NCBI RefSeq assembly: GCF_963855985.1
Contig: NC_087093.1
Coordinates: 3,169,501-3,233,500 of the forward strand
DNA: 64,000 nucleotides
Origin: Ostrinia nubilalis
Taxonomy: Eukaryota > Arthropoda > Insecta > Lepidoptera > Crambidae
Reading direction: 5' to 3'
The position numbers and the translations under genes were made by a program. Below, in pieces: positions 41,880-53,702 of this stretch. The first letter of the stretch is position 1, and each line of letters starts with the position of its first letter. Under the pieces are notes generated by a model. It worked only from the letters and a program-made list of their open reading frames with translations. It did not search any database and was not told where the DNA came from.

Positions 41880-42117
41880 TTTTACACTGCGCTTCTAGTC
41901 CCAAACTAAGCAAAGCTTGTACTATGGGTACTAGACAACGGATATAAACATACTTAAATACTTTTTTTTTGTAAATACATACTTATTATACATAGAAAAC
42001 ACCCAGTCCAATACAAACAAATATGTTCATGCACACAAATGTTTGTACTGTGCGGGAATCGAACCCGCTACCTCCGGAATAGTAGTCCGTTTCGAACCAC
42101 TACACCAAACGGCCGAC
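41880..42117 (-). mobile_element. tRNA-derived SINE, 'GCCGTTTGGTGTAG' family (copy 2)
   Basis: Minus strand head: GCCGTTTGGTGTAGTGG (A box) and GCGGGTTCGATTCCCGC (B box and T arm) spaced as in a tRNA. Body with TTGTGTGCATGAACATATTT and AGCTTTGCTTAGTTTGGGAC. The body keeps the SINE identity, so it is not a tRNA gene. Confidence 0.82.
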
Positions 42118-42700
42118 AAATCGCCAGTAGCCTCTTCAAATAATGGTTGCCTTGAAAATTGCTCCTACCAATACACCTATATTTACGCTAAAATCTTAGC
42201 CTCCTAAGTCTCGGTTTCAGCCTAATTGGATCTTCTAGATATCATCAAAGATTTTGATCTCTGAAATCACATCAGAAGTGAATTATACCTTTCACTATCC
42301 AAGCACGTTTTGCTGCATCTAATAGGGTTCCGTCCTGTTTTACCATTAACACGTCGGAAAAAGTTCTTCAAAGGACTTCAAAGAAGACAGGTATCCACTT
42401 AAAATTTGACTTTCATCACCACAACAGTGTCCTGCTGAACCACAATCTAATTACGCTAGGAATTTGATAGCAGCTCAATTGAAGACAGAGCAGTAGGCTC
42501 TGTGTCTGGTAATGTCCAGGATTTATTTATACTTTCTAATACAATGCCATACTGGTAACAGCTGGACAGATCAATAAGTACCCCTAATAATAACTTATGA
42601 ATTGAATATTACTAAGTAAATTATGTTACTACTGAAATATACATTTTCTTCTATGAGACTTATGTATTGGTAAAAAGGGATCATAATGGGACCTCTAAAT
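42118..42700. other. No recognised feature
   Basis: Non-coding spacer. Confidence 0.45.
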
Positions 42701-42771
42701 CTATGGGCGACGGTAATCACTTACTATCAGGTGATTCGTTTGCTCGTTTGCCTCCTGTCACATAAAAAAAA
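42701..42771 (+). mobile_element. CR1-like LINE, tail-only copy
   Basis: TATGGGCGACGGTAATCAC, TATCAGGTGATTCGTTTGC and CCTCCTGTCACAT plus an A-run: the last 70 bp of the CR1-like family with three substitutions. Confidence 0.88.
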
Positions 42772-42976
42772 TCATTGGTTAACAATGGTTTAAAATAGCA
42801 AAATCATCTCAGTTCGATTTCAAGCTACAACTTAAAAATAATTTTGTGAACTTTTTTCAAGTGACATAAACCAAAAATCGGGTATTACTTTAAGCTTGGG
42901 TTTTTGTCATACCAGATGCCATTGGCGGCTTATGCAGCTAACCATTATGATCCCAAGGTTGCAACACAAACTTTAA

Positions 42977-43149
42977 GGCTGGTTTTAGAATCGCGCTAAC
43001 CGCTCGCTGATCGTCGGCGCTGATAAATCAAAATGTAGTAATTGAAGGGAACGTTCCTGACTGACGCTGATCGCTCGGCGCCGACGCTTCATACATTTCG
43101 GTTGTCAGCGCTGACGGTCAGCGTGCGTCAACGTGATTCTAAAACCAGC
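42977..43149. mobile_element. 173-bp MITE, 'GGCTGGTTTTAGAATC' family
   Basis: GGCTGGTTTTAGAATC and GATTCTAAAACCAGCC are perfect inverted ends; TAA lies on both sides (42974-42976, 43150-43152). GC-rich CAGCGCTGA/GCTGATCG motifs fill the interior. Confidence 0.88.
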
Positions 43150-43152
43150 CTA

Positions 43153-43960
43153 AAGTATCAAGAAGCAAGTCTTCTGCATCAGTTTGCATTGCGATAACAC
43201 GTCGGCTACAGCACAGTAATACATTTACATCCAAAAAGCCTCTACTGGAGATATTTAAAAGCATCTTTGTGTTAATCCGGCTAAGTTACACGTCATGAAC
43301 TCAAATCACGGAATTAAATTTGCAGAGTAAGCAGAGTTCACTTTGGCGGACATTAGATTTTTATAGCGCGTTATTCCTACGTGAATAGTAGGTACGCGAT
43401 TTATATTGACTGTCGTTTGTTTTTAATGCAGTATTTTTAGTTTACAGTGCATTGCTATTTTTACTACTGTAGCACAGAGGCAAACATAATAACGTGAGTC
43501 TTTAAATTATGTTACGAATATGTACTTAAGTGTACTTCTAGATTGATTTATTAAATAAGGTTTCATACATTTAATAGTATGTACCTACATAGCGCAGTAA
43601 AGGTATTGATACTCGTTTAGTTTGATAAATACCTGCCTGATGTTTTGAGGACACACACAAATGTCACCAAATATTTAATGTTTAATTAATTGTAATGATA
43701 AAAATAAAAGACAAAAAACGCGATTAAGGCAATAAGAGAGACCGGATCATAATAAAAATGAAAGGTATAAGGAATAATAAGGAAAAGTGCGAAAAATGCC
43801 TCCAGCTCTTGGGATATACAAAACCCTTTGTTTGATGTAGACGGAGTAGCATTTATTATTTGATAGAAGATTGGGAATTACAAAGTATGTATTTAATAAC
43901 ATCTTTAATTAACAATATATTTCTTTTTTCTATATTTCTGTAAAAATGAGTACTTATACC
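43153..43960. other. No recognised feature
   Basis: Non-coding, AT-rich. Confidence 0.45.
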
Positions 43961-43966
43961 TACCTT

Positions 43967-44273
43967 TTTTTTTCATCCTCAACGAGGAAGCTCTTGGCCT
44001 GTATCTCACCTGATGGTAAGTGATGATCAGGCCGGAGGTGGAAGCGAGCTTCACCCGGAAACCTCAACCACGGAGGAACTGGCTATGGCTGGAACACAAC
44101 AATGCTGTTAACATTGTTGTTATGGTGACAGACTTAGGTAAGATGGTGGTAGCTAGCCAGGCGGACTTAGAACAAGCCCTACCACCAACCAAACGGAACA
44201 GAAAAATCTGCCCCCACTGAGAATCGAACCCGGGACCTCTGCGTCTAAAGCAGCTGGTCTTACCACTAGACCT
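43967..44273 (-). mobile_element. tRNA-derived SINE, 'GCCTCTGTGGTCTAGTGG' family (copy 2)
   Basis: Reverse of 37642-37970: tRNA-like head with GGTCTAGTGGTAAGACCAG and GGTTCGATTCTCAGTGGG, body and T-run (minus-strand A-tail) at 43964. The first few bases of the head are missing. Two frames (66 aa plus, 93 aa minus) are repeat by-products. Confidence 0.85.
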
Positions 44274-44279
44274 ACCTTC

Positions 44280-45720
44280 ACTAACTACTTTAGGCACCTT
44301 ACCTTTTGTATTTATTTTTTCACACAAAAAACTCTTTCGAATCAACTGATCCGATTAATTATCCCTTTATTTCAAATTTCAAGTAACTGAAATGTTTTTA
44401 AGAGCGTTGTAGCAAAAAGTTGGCGTTCGAATTTTAGGTTTTTATTGCTTGACGTCGCGTAGTGAGTGCGCAAACTGCATTTATCTGTACAATTTCAACG
44501 CTGCGTCGACTAAACGATCTTAATCCGTAGTTGTATCGTACCTAAGACAGTACATCATACATAATAATAAAGAAATAATGTATAATTTACCTATTTGATT
44601 TTTTCTCAGATCAGACTTTTAGCAAAATCAAGTTACGTAATTATTGTATTTTTTTACACTAGTAAATCCCGCGACAAGTTTTTAATCTTTAAATTGAGTA
44701 AAGTAATAAGTTGATGGGTTAGAAAGAATTTATGTTTTATTTTATTCTTTTTACAGCATCAAAAGCTTGTTTATAAAAAATATTTACTATTTAAATTTTA
44801 CTTTTGACTTTTTAGTTTTTATGATGCGGGATGGAAATATTAAAATTTATTCTGATTTTGTGACGTTTCCGCACATAAATATGGATAGGTTAAATAAATA
44901 GAATGAAATGTATGAAAACGAGCGTGCCATTTTTTAAACGTTATCTATAATATCTGTGTCCATCAAAGAGCTCGTAACTAAACATCGTAAGCGCCATTCA
45001 CATTATTATCTAAAAGTTAATAATAAATATTTAGTTTTTGTAAATCTAAACAAGTCAGGAACAAGTTTAAACACTCATTATGTTTAAATAATTTAAATTG
45101 AAATGTTTCTCAGGAAGTGAATTATTGTTAATTCTTATGAGAAATAAAGTTCTTAAACCGTAAACCGTCAGGAAATCAAAGAGGTAAATACTGATATCAT
45201 TGTGATTTTATAGAATTTATTATTATAAACCACGGTCGTATAATGCTAAAAAATCAGAGGTAACTAAGATTTTTATCCATAGAGCAAAATTTATCTAATC
45301 GTGTTTTTAAACAGTTATCCCATTAGGTACACATGCGTTCTGTAATACAAACCCATCAAAAACAATACTTGTCAAAAAACCAAGTCTCACTACTCAGTTG
45401 TTCTACGGTAAAAAGTTGTGAGATCCATGTAATACCAAGTCCAGTCCAGGAAATCATTAACGTTTTACATAAATATATTGACTTGGCCATCGCATGAAAC
45501 ACGTGTAAATTAAATTATTTAGTGCGAAATGAAACGAAATTTTGCATGCCTGTGTAGACATGCAAAATTTCAGCTCAATGGGAAAACGGGAAGTAAGTAA
45601 ATTTTAAGTTGCAAGATTTTACAACTCTAGATGTCAAAGAAAATAAAAGCTTGTAGAAAGCTTTACAAAGAAAAGAAAGATTTATGAAGAAATTAAAAAG
45701 TACTGTCTACGATACATTTG
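44280..45720. other. Long featureless stretch
   Basis: AT-rich, no frame over 60 aa, no inverted or direct repeats noticed beyond a small hairpin TTGCATGCC...ACATGCAA near 45542. Confidence 0.5.
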
Positions 45721-45723
45721 TTA

Positions 45724-45843
45724 GGCCGTGTTGCACCGTCTTACTTTAACATTGACATCAAAATTTTGAATGTCAAAAATCTGTCTAACATAAAACACCG
45801 GTTATTGTCAGTTAGCGTCAAAGTTAGGTGGTGCATCTCAGCC
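45724..45843. mobile_element. MITE, 'TTGCACC' family (copy)
   Basis: GGCCGTGTTGCACCGTCTTAC and AGGTGGTGCATCTCAGCC as inverted ends; perfect TTA on both sides (45721-45723, 45844-45846). Confidence 0.86.
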
Positions 45844-45846
45844 TTA

Positions 45847-46660
45847 GTGTATTTTAATTAAATTTAATACAAATAAGGATGACGAAAATATTCGATAAGT
45901 GATCTCACTCGAATATTTCTTATAGTAGGTATACAAGATGTCGAACAAATGGTTACTTACTGAAAAAGTGCTTCATGAGACCTAGCAAACGGCATCAATA
46001 ATATGTTTAAGAACGAACTGAATCTATTCAAAAAACCTATATTTCCAGCTTTCATACATTTAATACAGTTACAAAAAAACACGAAATCAATTGTTTCTGA
46101 GAATTCTGAGTGCCTTAATGCCGTCGCCTTTATCTATTTATTTAGTATTTATTAATTAGTATCTCTTGATGATATTGTAGCAAGTTAAACCTAAAATCAT
46201 GTTTTCCGTAAATAATTTAAATAAGAATGCAATTTACGAGTTTGTTGTTTGATTATTATATATTACTCAATTAAAAATTTAAATTTAAAAAATTAACACT
46301 TCTAATATGGTAGGTATGGCTGGCGGCATACATTTAGTATGAAATTCGGAAACATTGAATTTTCGCATAGATCCAGTTTATTCTTTGACCTATTTATTGT
46401 TATTGTTTTAAAGAGCTCATGAAGCACTTACAGGAACAGTAAACAGTTTCTCGATATTTTGTATAATTAAAAATCAAGTGAAATCACTTATCGTTTCCAC
46501 CCTGTACCTATACTTTTAAAAATAAACTCATTTTATACGTTCATTTGTATAAGTATCTACAATACAAATACCTAACCAACTTAGTTGACGTTTTATAAAA
46601 CTATTTGTCTAAGTGTCATCGAGCGACCGCTAGTGGATTTGCCATTTACCTGACCTACCC
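45847..46660. other. No recognised feature
   Basis: AT-rich, non-coding. Confidence 0.45.
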
Positions 46661-46664
46661 CTAG

Positions 46665-46790
46665 AATAGAATAGAATAATCTTTATTGCCCAAAACTGTG
46701 TACAATTTGTGCTGGTCACAATGCAAAAAAAATAGTTACAACAGTGTTACCCATATCGGGCATGCAATAGTTAAAATACAGTAATAAAGT
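46665..46790 (-). mobile_element. LINE 3'-end fragment with (TATTC)n tail
   Basis: Minus strand ends ACAGTTTTGGGCAATAAAG, then ATTATTCTATTCTATTCTA. The tail also resembles the isolated CTATTCTATTCTATTCTG at 12780. Confidence 0.6.
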
Positions 46791-47064
46791 TAGAGTTTAA
46801 TTACCCTTTATTACTAAACGTTTAATATCAGATGAATAGTTACGCACCAATTTCTTTCATTCAGTCGTCAGTAATTGAACTTTCGGAAAAACATGACGAA
46901 GCATTGTGTGACCATACAGACGCTATTCAACTTTTATTAGTAAGGAAGAGTATATTTTATGTTGGTAGAAACACAATAGCATAGACTAATGTTTTGACAC
47001 CCTGTTAAAATTTTTATTATTCATTTATTTTTTCCTGACCAAACAGATACCATAATAATATCTT

Positions 47065-48453
47065 TTGTCTATTCTACCCATATTCCGCTCAAATCCGTCC
47101 AACTATAGGCCGATAGCAATCACCTCCTTGTTCTCGAAGATAATGGAATCCATTATCAACAGCCAGCTCCTTCGGTACCTAGAGGCCCACCAGTTGCTAA
47201 GTGACCGACAGTACGGTTTCCGTGGAGGTCGCTCGGCTGGTGATCTTCTGGTCTACTTGACACATTGTTGGGCACAGGCGATCGAGACTAAGGGGGAAGC
47301 ATTGGCGGTCAGTTTGGATATGGCGAAGGCCTTCGATCGGGTTTGGCACAAAGCGCTTCTTTCGAAGCTCCCTTCCTATGGGCTTCCCGAGAAATTATGC
47401 GGATGGGTCGCCAGCTTTTTAGCAGACAGAAGCATTAAGGTCGTTGTCGACAGTAAATGCTCAGACTCTATGTCTGTGAATGCTGGTGTCCCCCAAGGCT
47501 GTGTGCTATCGCCTACGCTCTTCCTTCTGCATATCAATGATATGCTGCAAATTAGCGGCATTCATTGCTATGCGGACGACAGCACGGTTGATGCCGCTTA
47601 TACCGGCCGCGCAAATATCTCTCGGGAGAACGTCATTGAGAGCCGTAACAAACTTGTGTCCGACATTGAAACCTCCTTGAAGGAGGTCTCAGACTGGGGT
47701 CGACGCAATTTGGTCCAATTTAACCCTACAAAGACACAAGTTTGCGCGTTCACCGCCAAAAAGTTGCCGTTTGTCGTATCCCGCTGTTTCGAGAGCACTC
47801 CCCTAACTGCCTCAGCCAATATCGGAATCCTTGGTGTCGACATATCGAGCGAAGTCCAGTTCCGTGGTCATTTAGAGGGTAAGGCTAAATTAGCCTCGAA
47901 GAAGCTTGGTGTGCTCAATAGATCGAGACGGTATTTCACTCCAGCCCATCGTCTGCAACTTTACAAGGCGCAGGTTCGGCCTCATATGGAATACTGTTCT
48001 CATCTTTGGGCAGGTGCACCCCAGTACCAGCTTCTCCCTCTGGACCGCATTGAACGGAGAGCAGCTCGAATCGTTGACTGCCAGGACATTTCGGATCGGC
48101 TTGACCCCTTGGCGCTGCGTAGAGATGTATCCTCACTGTGCATATTCTATCGCATGTATCACGGGGAGTGCTCCGAAGAATTATCCGGACTTATTCCTGC
48201 CGCCACTTTTCGCCACCGATCTACCCGACAGCACTTCCACCCCCAGCACTTAGATGGTTGGCAGTCCACAACAGTACGTTTCTCTAGAAACTTTCTGCCC
48301 CGTACAACCAAACTGTGGAATGGACTGTCGTCTGCGGTGTTTCCGGACGGATACGACCTGCAAGCTTTCAAGAGGAGAGCGTATCTTTACCTTAAAGGCC
48401 GGCAACGCACCTGTAACGCCCCTGGGTCTGCGGGTGTCTATGGGCGACGGTAA
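47065..48453 (+). CDS. LINE reverse transcriptase (CR1-like), N-terminally truncated
   Basis: An uninterrupted 462-residue frame. Reverse-transcriptase motifs in order: NYRPIAITS (13-21), GFRGGRSAGD (51-60), SLDMAKAFDRVW (83-94, first catalytic Asp 85), GVPQGCVLSP (141-150) and YADD (169-172, the catalytic Asp pair). The long C-terminal part ends KGRQRTCNAPGSAGVYGRR. The enzyme would copy its own RNA at a nicked target, but the upstream endonuclease is missing and the frame's Met lies in flanking DNA, so expression is unlikely. The lack of stops points to recent insertion. Jockey-superfamily assignment is certain; CR1-like is my best guess. Six shorter frames across this region are shadows. 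Confidence 0.92.
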   Translation: MSILPIFRSNPSNYRPIAITSLFSKIMESIINSQLLRYLEAHQLLSDRQYGFRGGRSAGDLLVYLTHCWAQAIETKGEALAVSLDMAKAFDRVWHKALLSKLPSYGLPEKLCGWVASFLADRSIKVVVDSKCSDSMSVNAGVPQGCVLSPTLFLLHINDMLQISGIHCYADDSTVDAAYTGRANISRENVIESRNKLVSDIETSLKEVSDWGRRNLVQFNPTKTQVCAFTAKKLPFVVSRCFESTPLTASANIGILGVDISSEVQFRGHLEGKAKLASKKLGVLNRSRRYFTPAHRLQLYKAQVRPHMEYCSHLWAGAPQYQLLPLDRIERRAARIVDCQDISDRLDPLALRRDVSSLCIFYRMYHGECSEELSGLIPAATFRHRSTRQHFHPQHLDGWQSTTVRFSRNFLPRTTKLWNGLSSAVFPDGYDLQAFKRRAYLYLKGRQRTCNAPGSAGVYGRR

Positions 48454-48516
48454 TCACTTACCATCAGGTGATCCGTTTGCTCGTTTGCCTCCTATCACAT
48501 AAAAAAAAAAAAAAAA
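47088..48516 (+). mobile_element. CR1-like LINE, 5'-truncated copy 1 (longest)
   Basis: The retroelement reading begins near 47088 (coding RSNPSNYRP) and ends with the 3' end and a poly(A) run at 48516. A copy at 41080 and a tail at 42701 belong to the same family. The first seven or so residues of the frame at 47065 derive from flanking DNA. The endonuclease domain and ORF1 are absent. Confidence 0.93.
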
Positions 48517-48519
48517 TTC

Positions 48520-49825
48520 TGTAAGTAAAATAATAAAAAATTTGAAAAGAAAGAAATCACAAGTCCGATTTACCTAAACAAATAAATTAAAAATACTTGC
48601 GGATCAAAAGTACTCAATCATACTACAATTTACGAAAAAATCACGCGTGACGCATATACGTCAGTGGGCAGTCAACTGACATAGACCCGGCGTCTACGAG
48701 TGCCTAAGCACGACTGATTTATGCCATTTGATGCACCCGATTTTATAGTATTTTCAAATTAATTTTTCATTTGAAGATTGAAGATAGATATTTTTTCTTT
48801 TTCACACAATAATAGTACTATGTTTCTTCTTAAGTATAAAGTAGTTTATGTTGTCAAATGACTTTTAGATTATGAGATGTGACCTGTTTTCTTGCAGTAA
48901 TTTTCTCGAATTTTGACTATCTTAGACATGATAAAAATGCATTTTAATGAATTAAACATCAAAATTTTCTCAATACACTTTCTTCTTCAGGGTATGCTTA
49001 TTCTAATGAATACATTCTATCTTCTTACTTAGAAATAAATTTGTTGTAATATTAGTTCAAAGTTGTGTCTTCGCGAGTTACCTGGAAATCGGGCTTTCGA
49101 AATTCGCTGTTTTCGTAGGCAAAAATCCAATTTGAACGAGATTTTGTCAATAGACATTCCGTAAAAACGTATGATAATTACGATGATATAAGTCAAAAGA
49201 AGCTATAACAATAAATTATATGACTAAAATCATTTCGAAATCTGCCAAATTCTCGATTTCTGCATGAAAAATGTGACAACGCTCTTAATAAGTAATCTTC
49301 AGACACCGATAACCTTCATTTGATATTACAGCAATTTTCTCAAGTAAAGCTACGGATGACTGGTTACTTCTGAATTCTAACAAATAACAACTACATATAT
49401 TCTACAGTCAGATTCAGAATCCGTCTCTACCATTCAAAACTTTATTATTAACCATCAAGGATCTGTCGTAAATAGTGATGTAACCAAGTAGAAGTAACAA
49501 AACTTTCCACGCAATATTCCATTTCATTCATTTTGTCAAAAATATGATTTATGAGTTACACAAAAGATAAATACTGCACAAAGAGCCGTAGACAATCGCG
49601 ATAGAATTTCAGAATAGTCTGGAATTTAGCCTGGACCTGGATTTTTGCCAACGCTTCTGCGGTTCTGAATTTTTTAATGTCCGCCCGTTTATGGCGCAAT
49701 TTGAAATAAGGATTTATTTTAAATTGCGAATGGGGGATGTCTATATTTTCAATGGCAGCCGATTCGTCTGATATTTATTCCATATTGTGTTAGCAGCCTA
49801 TTTTAATTCCATGAGGAAAAATATT
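48520..49825. other. Long featureless stretch
   Basis: AT-rich with no frame above 60 aa and no repeat recognised. Confidence 0.5.
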
Positions 49826-49829
49826 TATT

Positions 49830-50005
49830 TATTTAAAATCTTTATTGCACACAGTCACAACAAATAGTTATACAATAGGCGAGCTTAATGCCATATGGCA
49901 TTCTTTTCCAGCTAACCAGAAAATTATGCAAAACAGAGAATATAAGTAGTCGGTGCAAAGTAGTACAAATACCTACATAAAAATTAAAATTGTAGCATTT
50001 TAAAA
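49830..50005 (-). mobile_element. LINE 3'-end fragment with (AAAT)n tail
   Basis: Minus strand: AGCTGGAAAAGAATGCCAT, ATGGCATTAAGCTCGCC, GTGTGCAATAAAGATTTTAA then AATAAATAAATA. This ending occurs on lepidopteran LINEs. The 100-aa minus-strand frame over it and the next MITE is not a gene. Confidence 0.6.
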
Positions 50006-50009
50006 CTGA

Positions 50010-50128
50010 GGCTGGGTTGCACCATCTTACTTTGACTTTAACAAACGTCAAACATCTGTCAAACTCCATATCAAAAGAACCGGTCATTGTTATAGTTACG
50101 GTTAATAAAGTAAGCTGGTGCAACTCAG
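50010..50128. mobile_element. MITE, 'TTGCACC' family (copy)
   Basis: GGCTGGGTTGCACCATCTTAC left end and GCTGGTGCAACTCAG right end; inner TTAACAAACGTCAAACATC. The duplication is not clear. Confidence 0.82.
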
Positions 50129-50177
50129 TATAATTAATTTTCATAGCCAGACTAATTAACGTTTCTTGTTTTTTTTA

Positions 50178-50352
50178 GAATAGGTATTAGTAGTTTGTTT
50201 TGTGTGCCGTTCACCTCTCGTAGTAAGCTAAATATGCTTGTGTCACGACGTGTGGGCTCACCACAATAGTCTAGTGTCAGTGGGATTCGAGCCCGCGTTC
50301 GTTGGATGACGAATCGGCCAGTCCGACCCTTTCACCGTTCGGCTACCATAGC
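50178..50352 (-). mobile_element. tRNA-derived SINE, 'GTAGCCGAACGG' family (copy 1)
   Basis: Minus strand: GGTAGCCGAACGGTGAAAGG (A box) and GCGGGCTCGAATCCCACTG (B box), then CTAGACTATTGTGGTGAGCC and CTTACTACGAGAGGTGAACG. The head resembles a tRNA with a TGGCCGATTCGTC-type centre; the body makes it a SINE. Confidence 0.72.
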
Positions 50353-50925
50353 TTCAAATGTAGTTGATAAACAGTTTATTTCGATCAGTTGCTTGTTAGA
50401 CATACAATTATTAGATACGTACTGGTTTTTAAAGTATGATAATTGTGCCTACGATATGTAACGTGGAAGTAAAATACACAGTTCAGATAATGCACATCAT
50501 ACAAAACTGACAATTATTAAAAAATGCAAAACTTAATTGAAGTTAATGTATTGTTACACATATTCGTATTTAGGTACATGTAAATATTATTCATAACAAG
50601 ATATGTACCGTTCAAGCCGTGATAATACTATATTTCATTTTGATAACGTAAGAATTGGCGTCTAACCATAAATAATTCCACGATAACAGAGCCTCCTTCG
50701 ATTTTAATCTCGGCGAACAACGCCGGATAGGTAATTAAATCAATTTAAAGGGCCCTACGAGTTGACAAGCCCTCATTAGAATATCTTAATTAACTATTGT
50801 TTATAGTGTCCCACCCCACCTACGACGTACGCAATCATTGTGGGGTTAGTTTGTTTGTTTGTTGAATCAATGTAAACAATAGTGTATCAAATCTCTACAA
50901 ATTTCCAAGAATACAGGCGGATAAA
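50353..50925. other. No recognised feature
   Basis: Non-coding spacer. Confidence 0.45.
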
Positions 50926-50929
50926 GTTC

Positions 50930-51250
50930 AATAGGCTAGTTTCCTAAAAAAATTTTTTTAGTCCGTAATGTTTAATATCAAAAAATATTGGACACATATA
51001 TTTTTATTTGTCAATCTAACAAATAATTACATAGTTATGGTGCGTTGAAGTTCCGCACGACGTCACAACGTGCGGCACTTTTATACACGCATTGACGTCA
51101 CGGGCCTCTTCTTATGAACTTTGGCGCGCTTTATCTCTTTAAATTTTCATTAGTTTGAAAAAGTGAAAAATACGTGTAGAGTATTTTTTGATATGTTAAC
51201 TGACGGACTAATTAAAACTCTTGCTTTTTGACCCAGGAAACATCCCTATT
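50930..51250. mobile_element. 321-bp MITE, 'AATAGxCTAGTTTCCT' family (copy 2)
   Basis: Near-identical to 21686-22006 in the same orientation, with the same inverted ends and TGACGTCA-like inner sites. Confidence 0.8.
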
Positions 51251-52418
51251 CTGTTTATTGAAATATCTAAAACGTTTTGCTTAAAAATCCACTCATAAAA
51301 TTTTAAATATCTTCTATTATTGCCACAACGCAATATAGCTCAACCTTCAAAAACATAACTAGGTAGGTACTACATATTGATCCGGAATTTTTAACTGAGT
51401 CCACAGCATGTACAGTCACGGAATGAAAAGGTTCGTCAGTTTTCAAATTGATTCCTTCAACGAATCGCGAGCACATATTACCTTTTGAAACTATGTTACA
51501 GAATAATCTCGTGTTAGAGAAAATAATCTTTAACTGTTCGTCAGTAAAGTTCAAAATTATCCAGATCAAAGTTGTTTGACGATTTATCTTGTCAAGAAGA
51601 TTATTATGATTGATAAACTAAAACCTTCTTGTTGGTTCAACCTGTCATTATTATTTCTATTAAATAAAAAAAAACTATTGTCAATTGGTCAATGTCATCA
51701 TTGCATTGCACTGATGGGATAGAAAAATAAACAAGCAAAACCTTATTTGTTAGCAAACGTCATATTTATTTAAATGTTAGCAGCACTGTTTCTTGCACTG
51801 TTATTTTGGCAGGTTTGACTCTTACAGTACCTAGTGCAAGCGAAAACCGACACTAAGGTGACGAACCTTTTCATTCTGCGACTGTACCTGACGTAAGAAA
51901 AGGATGAAAACATTTTTTTTGCATTGATGGTTTTTTTTCGCACCGAGTAACGATGTTACTCGTTGGAATCAAGCGTCAAAAATTGTTTATATGTTTTTGG
52001 TTTAGGTTTTGGAACCAAAATATCAACTTTCATTTTTTCAAGAGAATGGATTCATGTGAACACACTAGTGTATTGGACCTGTATAATGGCAACAGCAAAT
52101 TGTTGCTTTTCTATGACTTAATTAATACAAGTTCGGAAACTAACGTTTATAGCGCTAACTTTAATGTATGATAGCGATGTCGAATAACTATAGTTCGCTC
52201 CATACGACCAATTATAACGACGCAGGCAATTATAGACCAGACTGTCTTGACATAGGACACAATTTGGATCAGCGGAGATTTATTTAAACTTGATGTATTT
52301 GATATTATTTTGTATAAGGTGGACAAAGAGTAGGACTGTAACAAGCCCGGAACCGTCTGAGTTTGATTGAATTAAATTGAAACTATTGCTCGGATACCCT
52401 TGTTACTAATTATACTTA
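51251..52418. other. No supported gene
   Basis: Frames of 65-88 aa occur on both strands (51303-51569 minus, 51953-52171 plus, 52147-52344 minus) without motifs or splice context. Confidence 0.4.
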
Positions 52419-52427
52419 AAATATTTT

Positions 52428-52592
52428 CATTCGTGTCAGCCAAATGACGTCCACAGCTGGACAAAGGCCTCCCCCAAGGCTTTCCAAAATGACCGGTCCT
52501 GCGCTGCCCGCATCCAGGTTCTTCCCGCGATCTTCACCAAATCGTCGGTCTACCTAGTAGGAGGCCTGCCCACGCTACGTCTTCCGGCCTAC
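52428..52592 (-). mobile_element. RTE-type LINE 3' fragment
   Basis: Minus strand coding GRPPTR(W)TDD-type residues and the RTE tail; AAATATTTT at 52419-52427 and 52593-52601 is the target duplication. Confidence 0.85.
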
Positions 52593-52601
52593 AAATATTT
52601 T

Positions 52602-52941
52602 ACATATCGTTCGTTCGTTCGAAACAAAATAGTCTCAAAACAACATACCTAGTTGTTTGTGTTAAATTCTTGCACATAACATCAATAGCACAAACTTAAA
52701 AAACAAATCCTTTTTGATGCCCGGTTCTTGCAGTAAAAGGTTATGCCCGGGTCAAAGGACTCAAGGGTATCGCCTAGCAACACCCTCTAAGCTTAAGTTA
52801 TCTTTTGAAAACAGATACTTAAAAAAACTGCTTCCCTCTGGACAATTTGACGTTCTTGAAAATTACTGAATCCGTATCCAAATATTTAATTTTTTGATTT
52901 AAACGTTGCATTTTGCACCGCTAGAGATGGCCAAACATGAT
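52602..52941. other. No recognised feature
   Basis: Short non-coding spacer between two RTE fragments. Confidence 0.4.
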
Positions 52942-52950
52942 CAGCATAAT

Positions 52951-53063
52951 ATTCGTTCCTTAGTTTCAGCCAAATGACGTCCGCTGCTGGATAAAAGCAT
53001 CCCCTAAGGTTTTCCACAATAAACGGTCCTGCGCTGCCCGCATCCATGCTCTTTCCATTCTTG
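52951..53063 (-). mobile_element. RTE-type LINE 3' fragment
   Basis: Minus-strand tail with GGCTGAAAC and CAGCAGCGGACGTCATT; CAGCATAAT at 52942-52950 and 53064-53072 is a 9-bp target duplication. Confidence 0.83.
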
Positions 53064-53072
53064 CAGCATAAT

Positions 53073-53700
53073 TATGATGATTAAAATAAATTTTGTTTAA
53101 CTGTCATGTATGGACAACAGAGTATCAATAGAGCTGTTATATTGTATGTAGATATTAATGTCAGGGATTGCTCTGGACATGACCTTTTTGCCTTTACCAT
53201 TTTGTCTGTTTCTATTTAATTAAGGCTACCATATTTTCCCTCACTATTTGGCGTCCGTTAGTGACAAGACCTTACTCTACTGTGGCTCCAACTAGTGAGT
53301 TCAAATACGGTAGCCCTTATTATAACTTAAGTTATGTAATTTTTCTCCATCTATCATTCACCATCGCTCATAGTTGACGGAAATTACTCACGTAATATGT
53401 TTAGTTTTTAATATTTCTATCTTAATAAGATTAATTTATTATTACTTGAGATAATTTTTAGAGAGTCCTTTTTAATATCGACTGCTTCACTTACTGAAAG
53501 GCACAAAAAGATTTGAGTAAATCTTCCGGGTAAAATAACAAGGATAAGTGAGTAAAGGCTTCATTACGATTCATTTTTAATTAAGCATTGTGAAAGAAAA
53601 TATGTCTAAGAACTTTTGGGACTGAAGTTTGGTTATTACCTACCTTTGCAGGAATGTATAACACCTGTTCTTTACCCTGAGTTTTAATATTTATAATAAA
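53073..53700. other. No recognised feature
   Basis: Non-coding. Confidence 0.45.
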
Positions 53701-53702
53701 AA

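Noticed and set aside
42050..42117. A tRNA gene on the minus strand
   Set aside because: It is the head of a SINE whose body is shared with 23843-24060.
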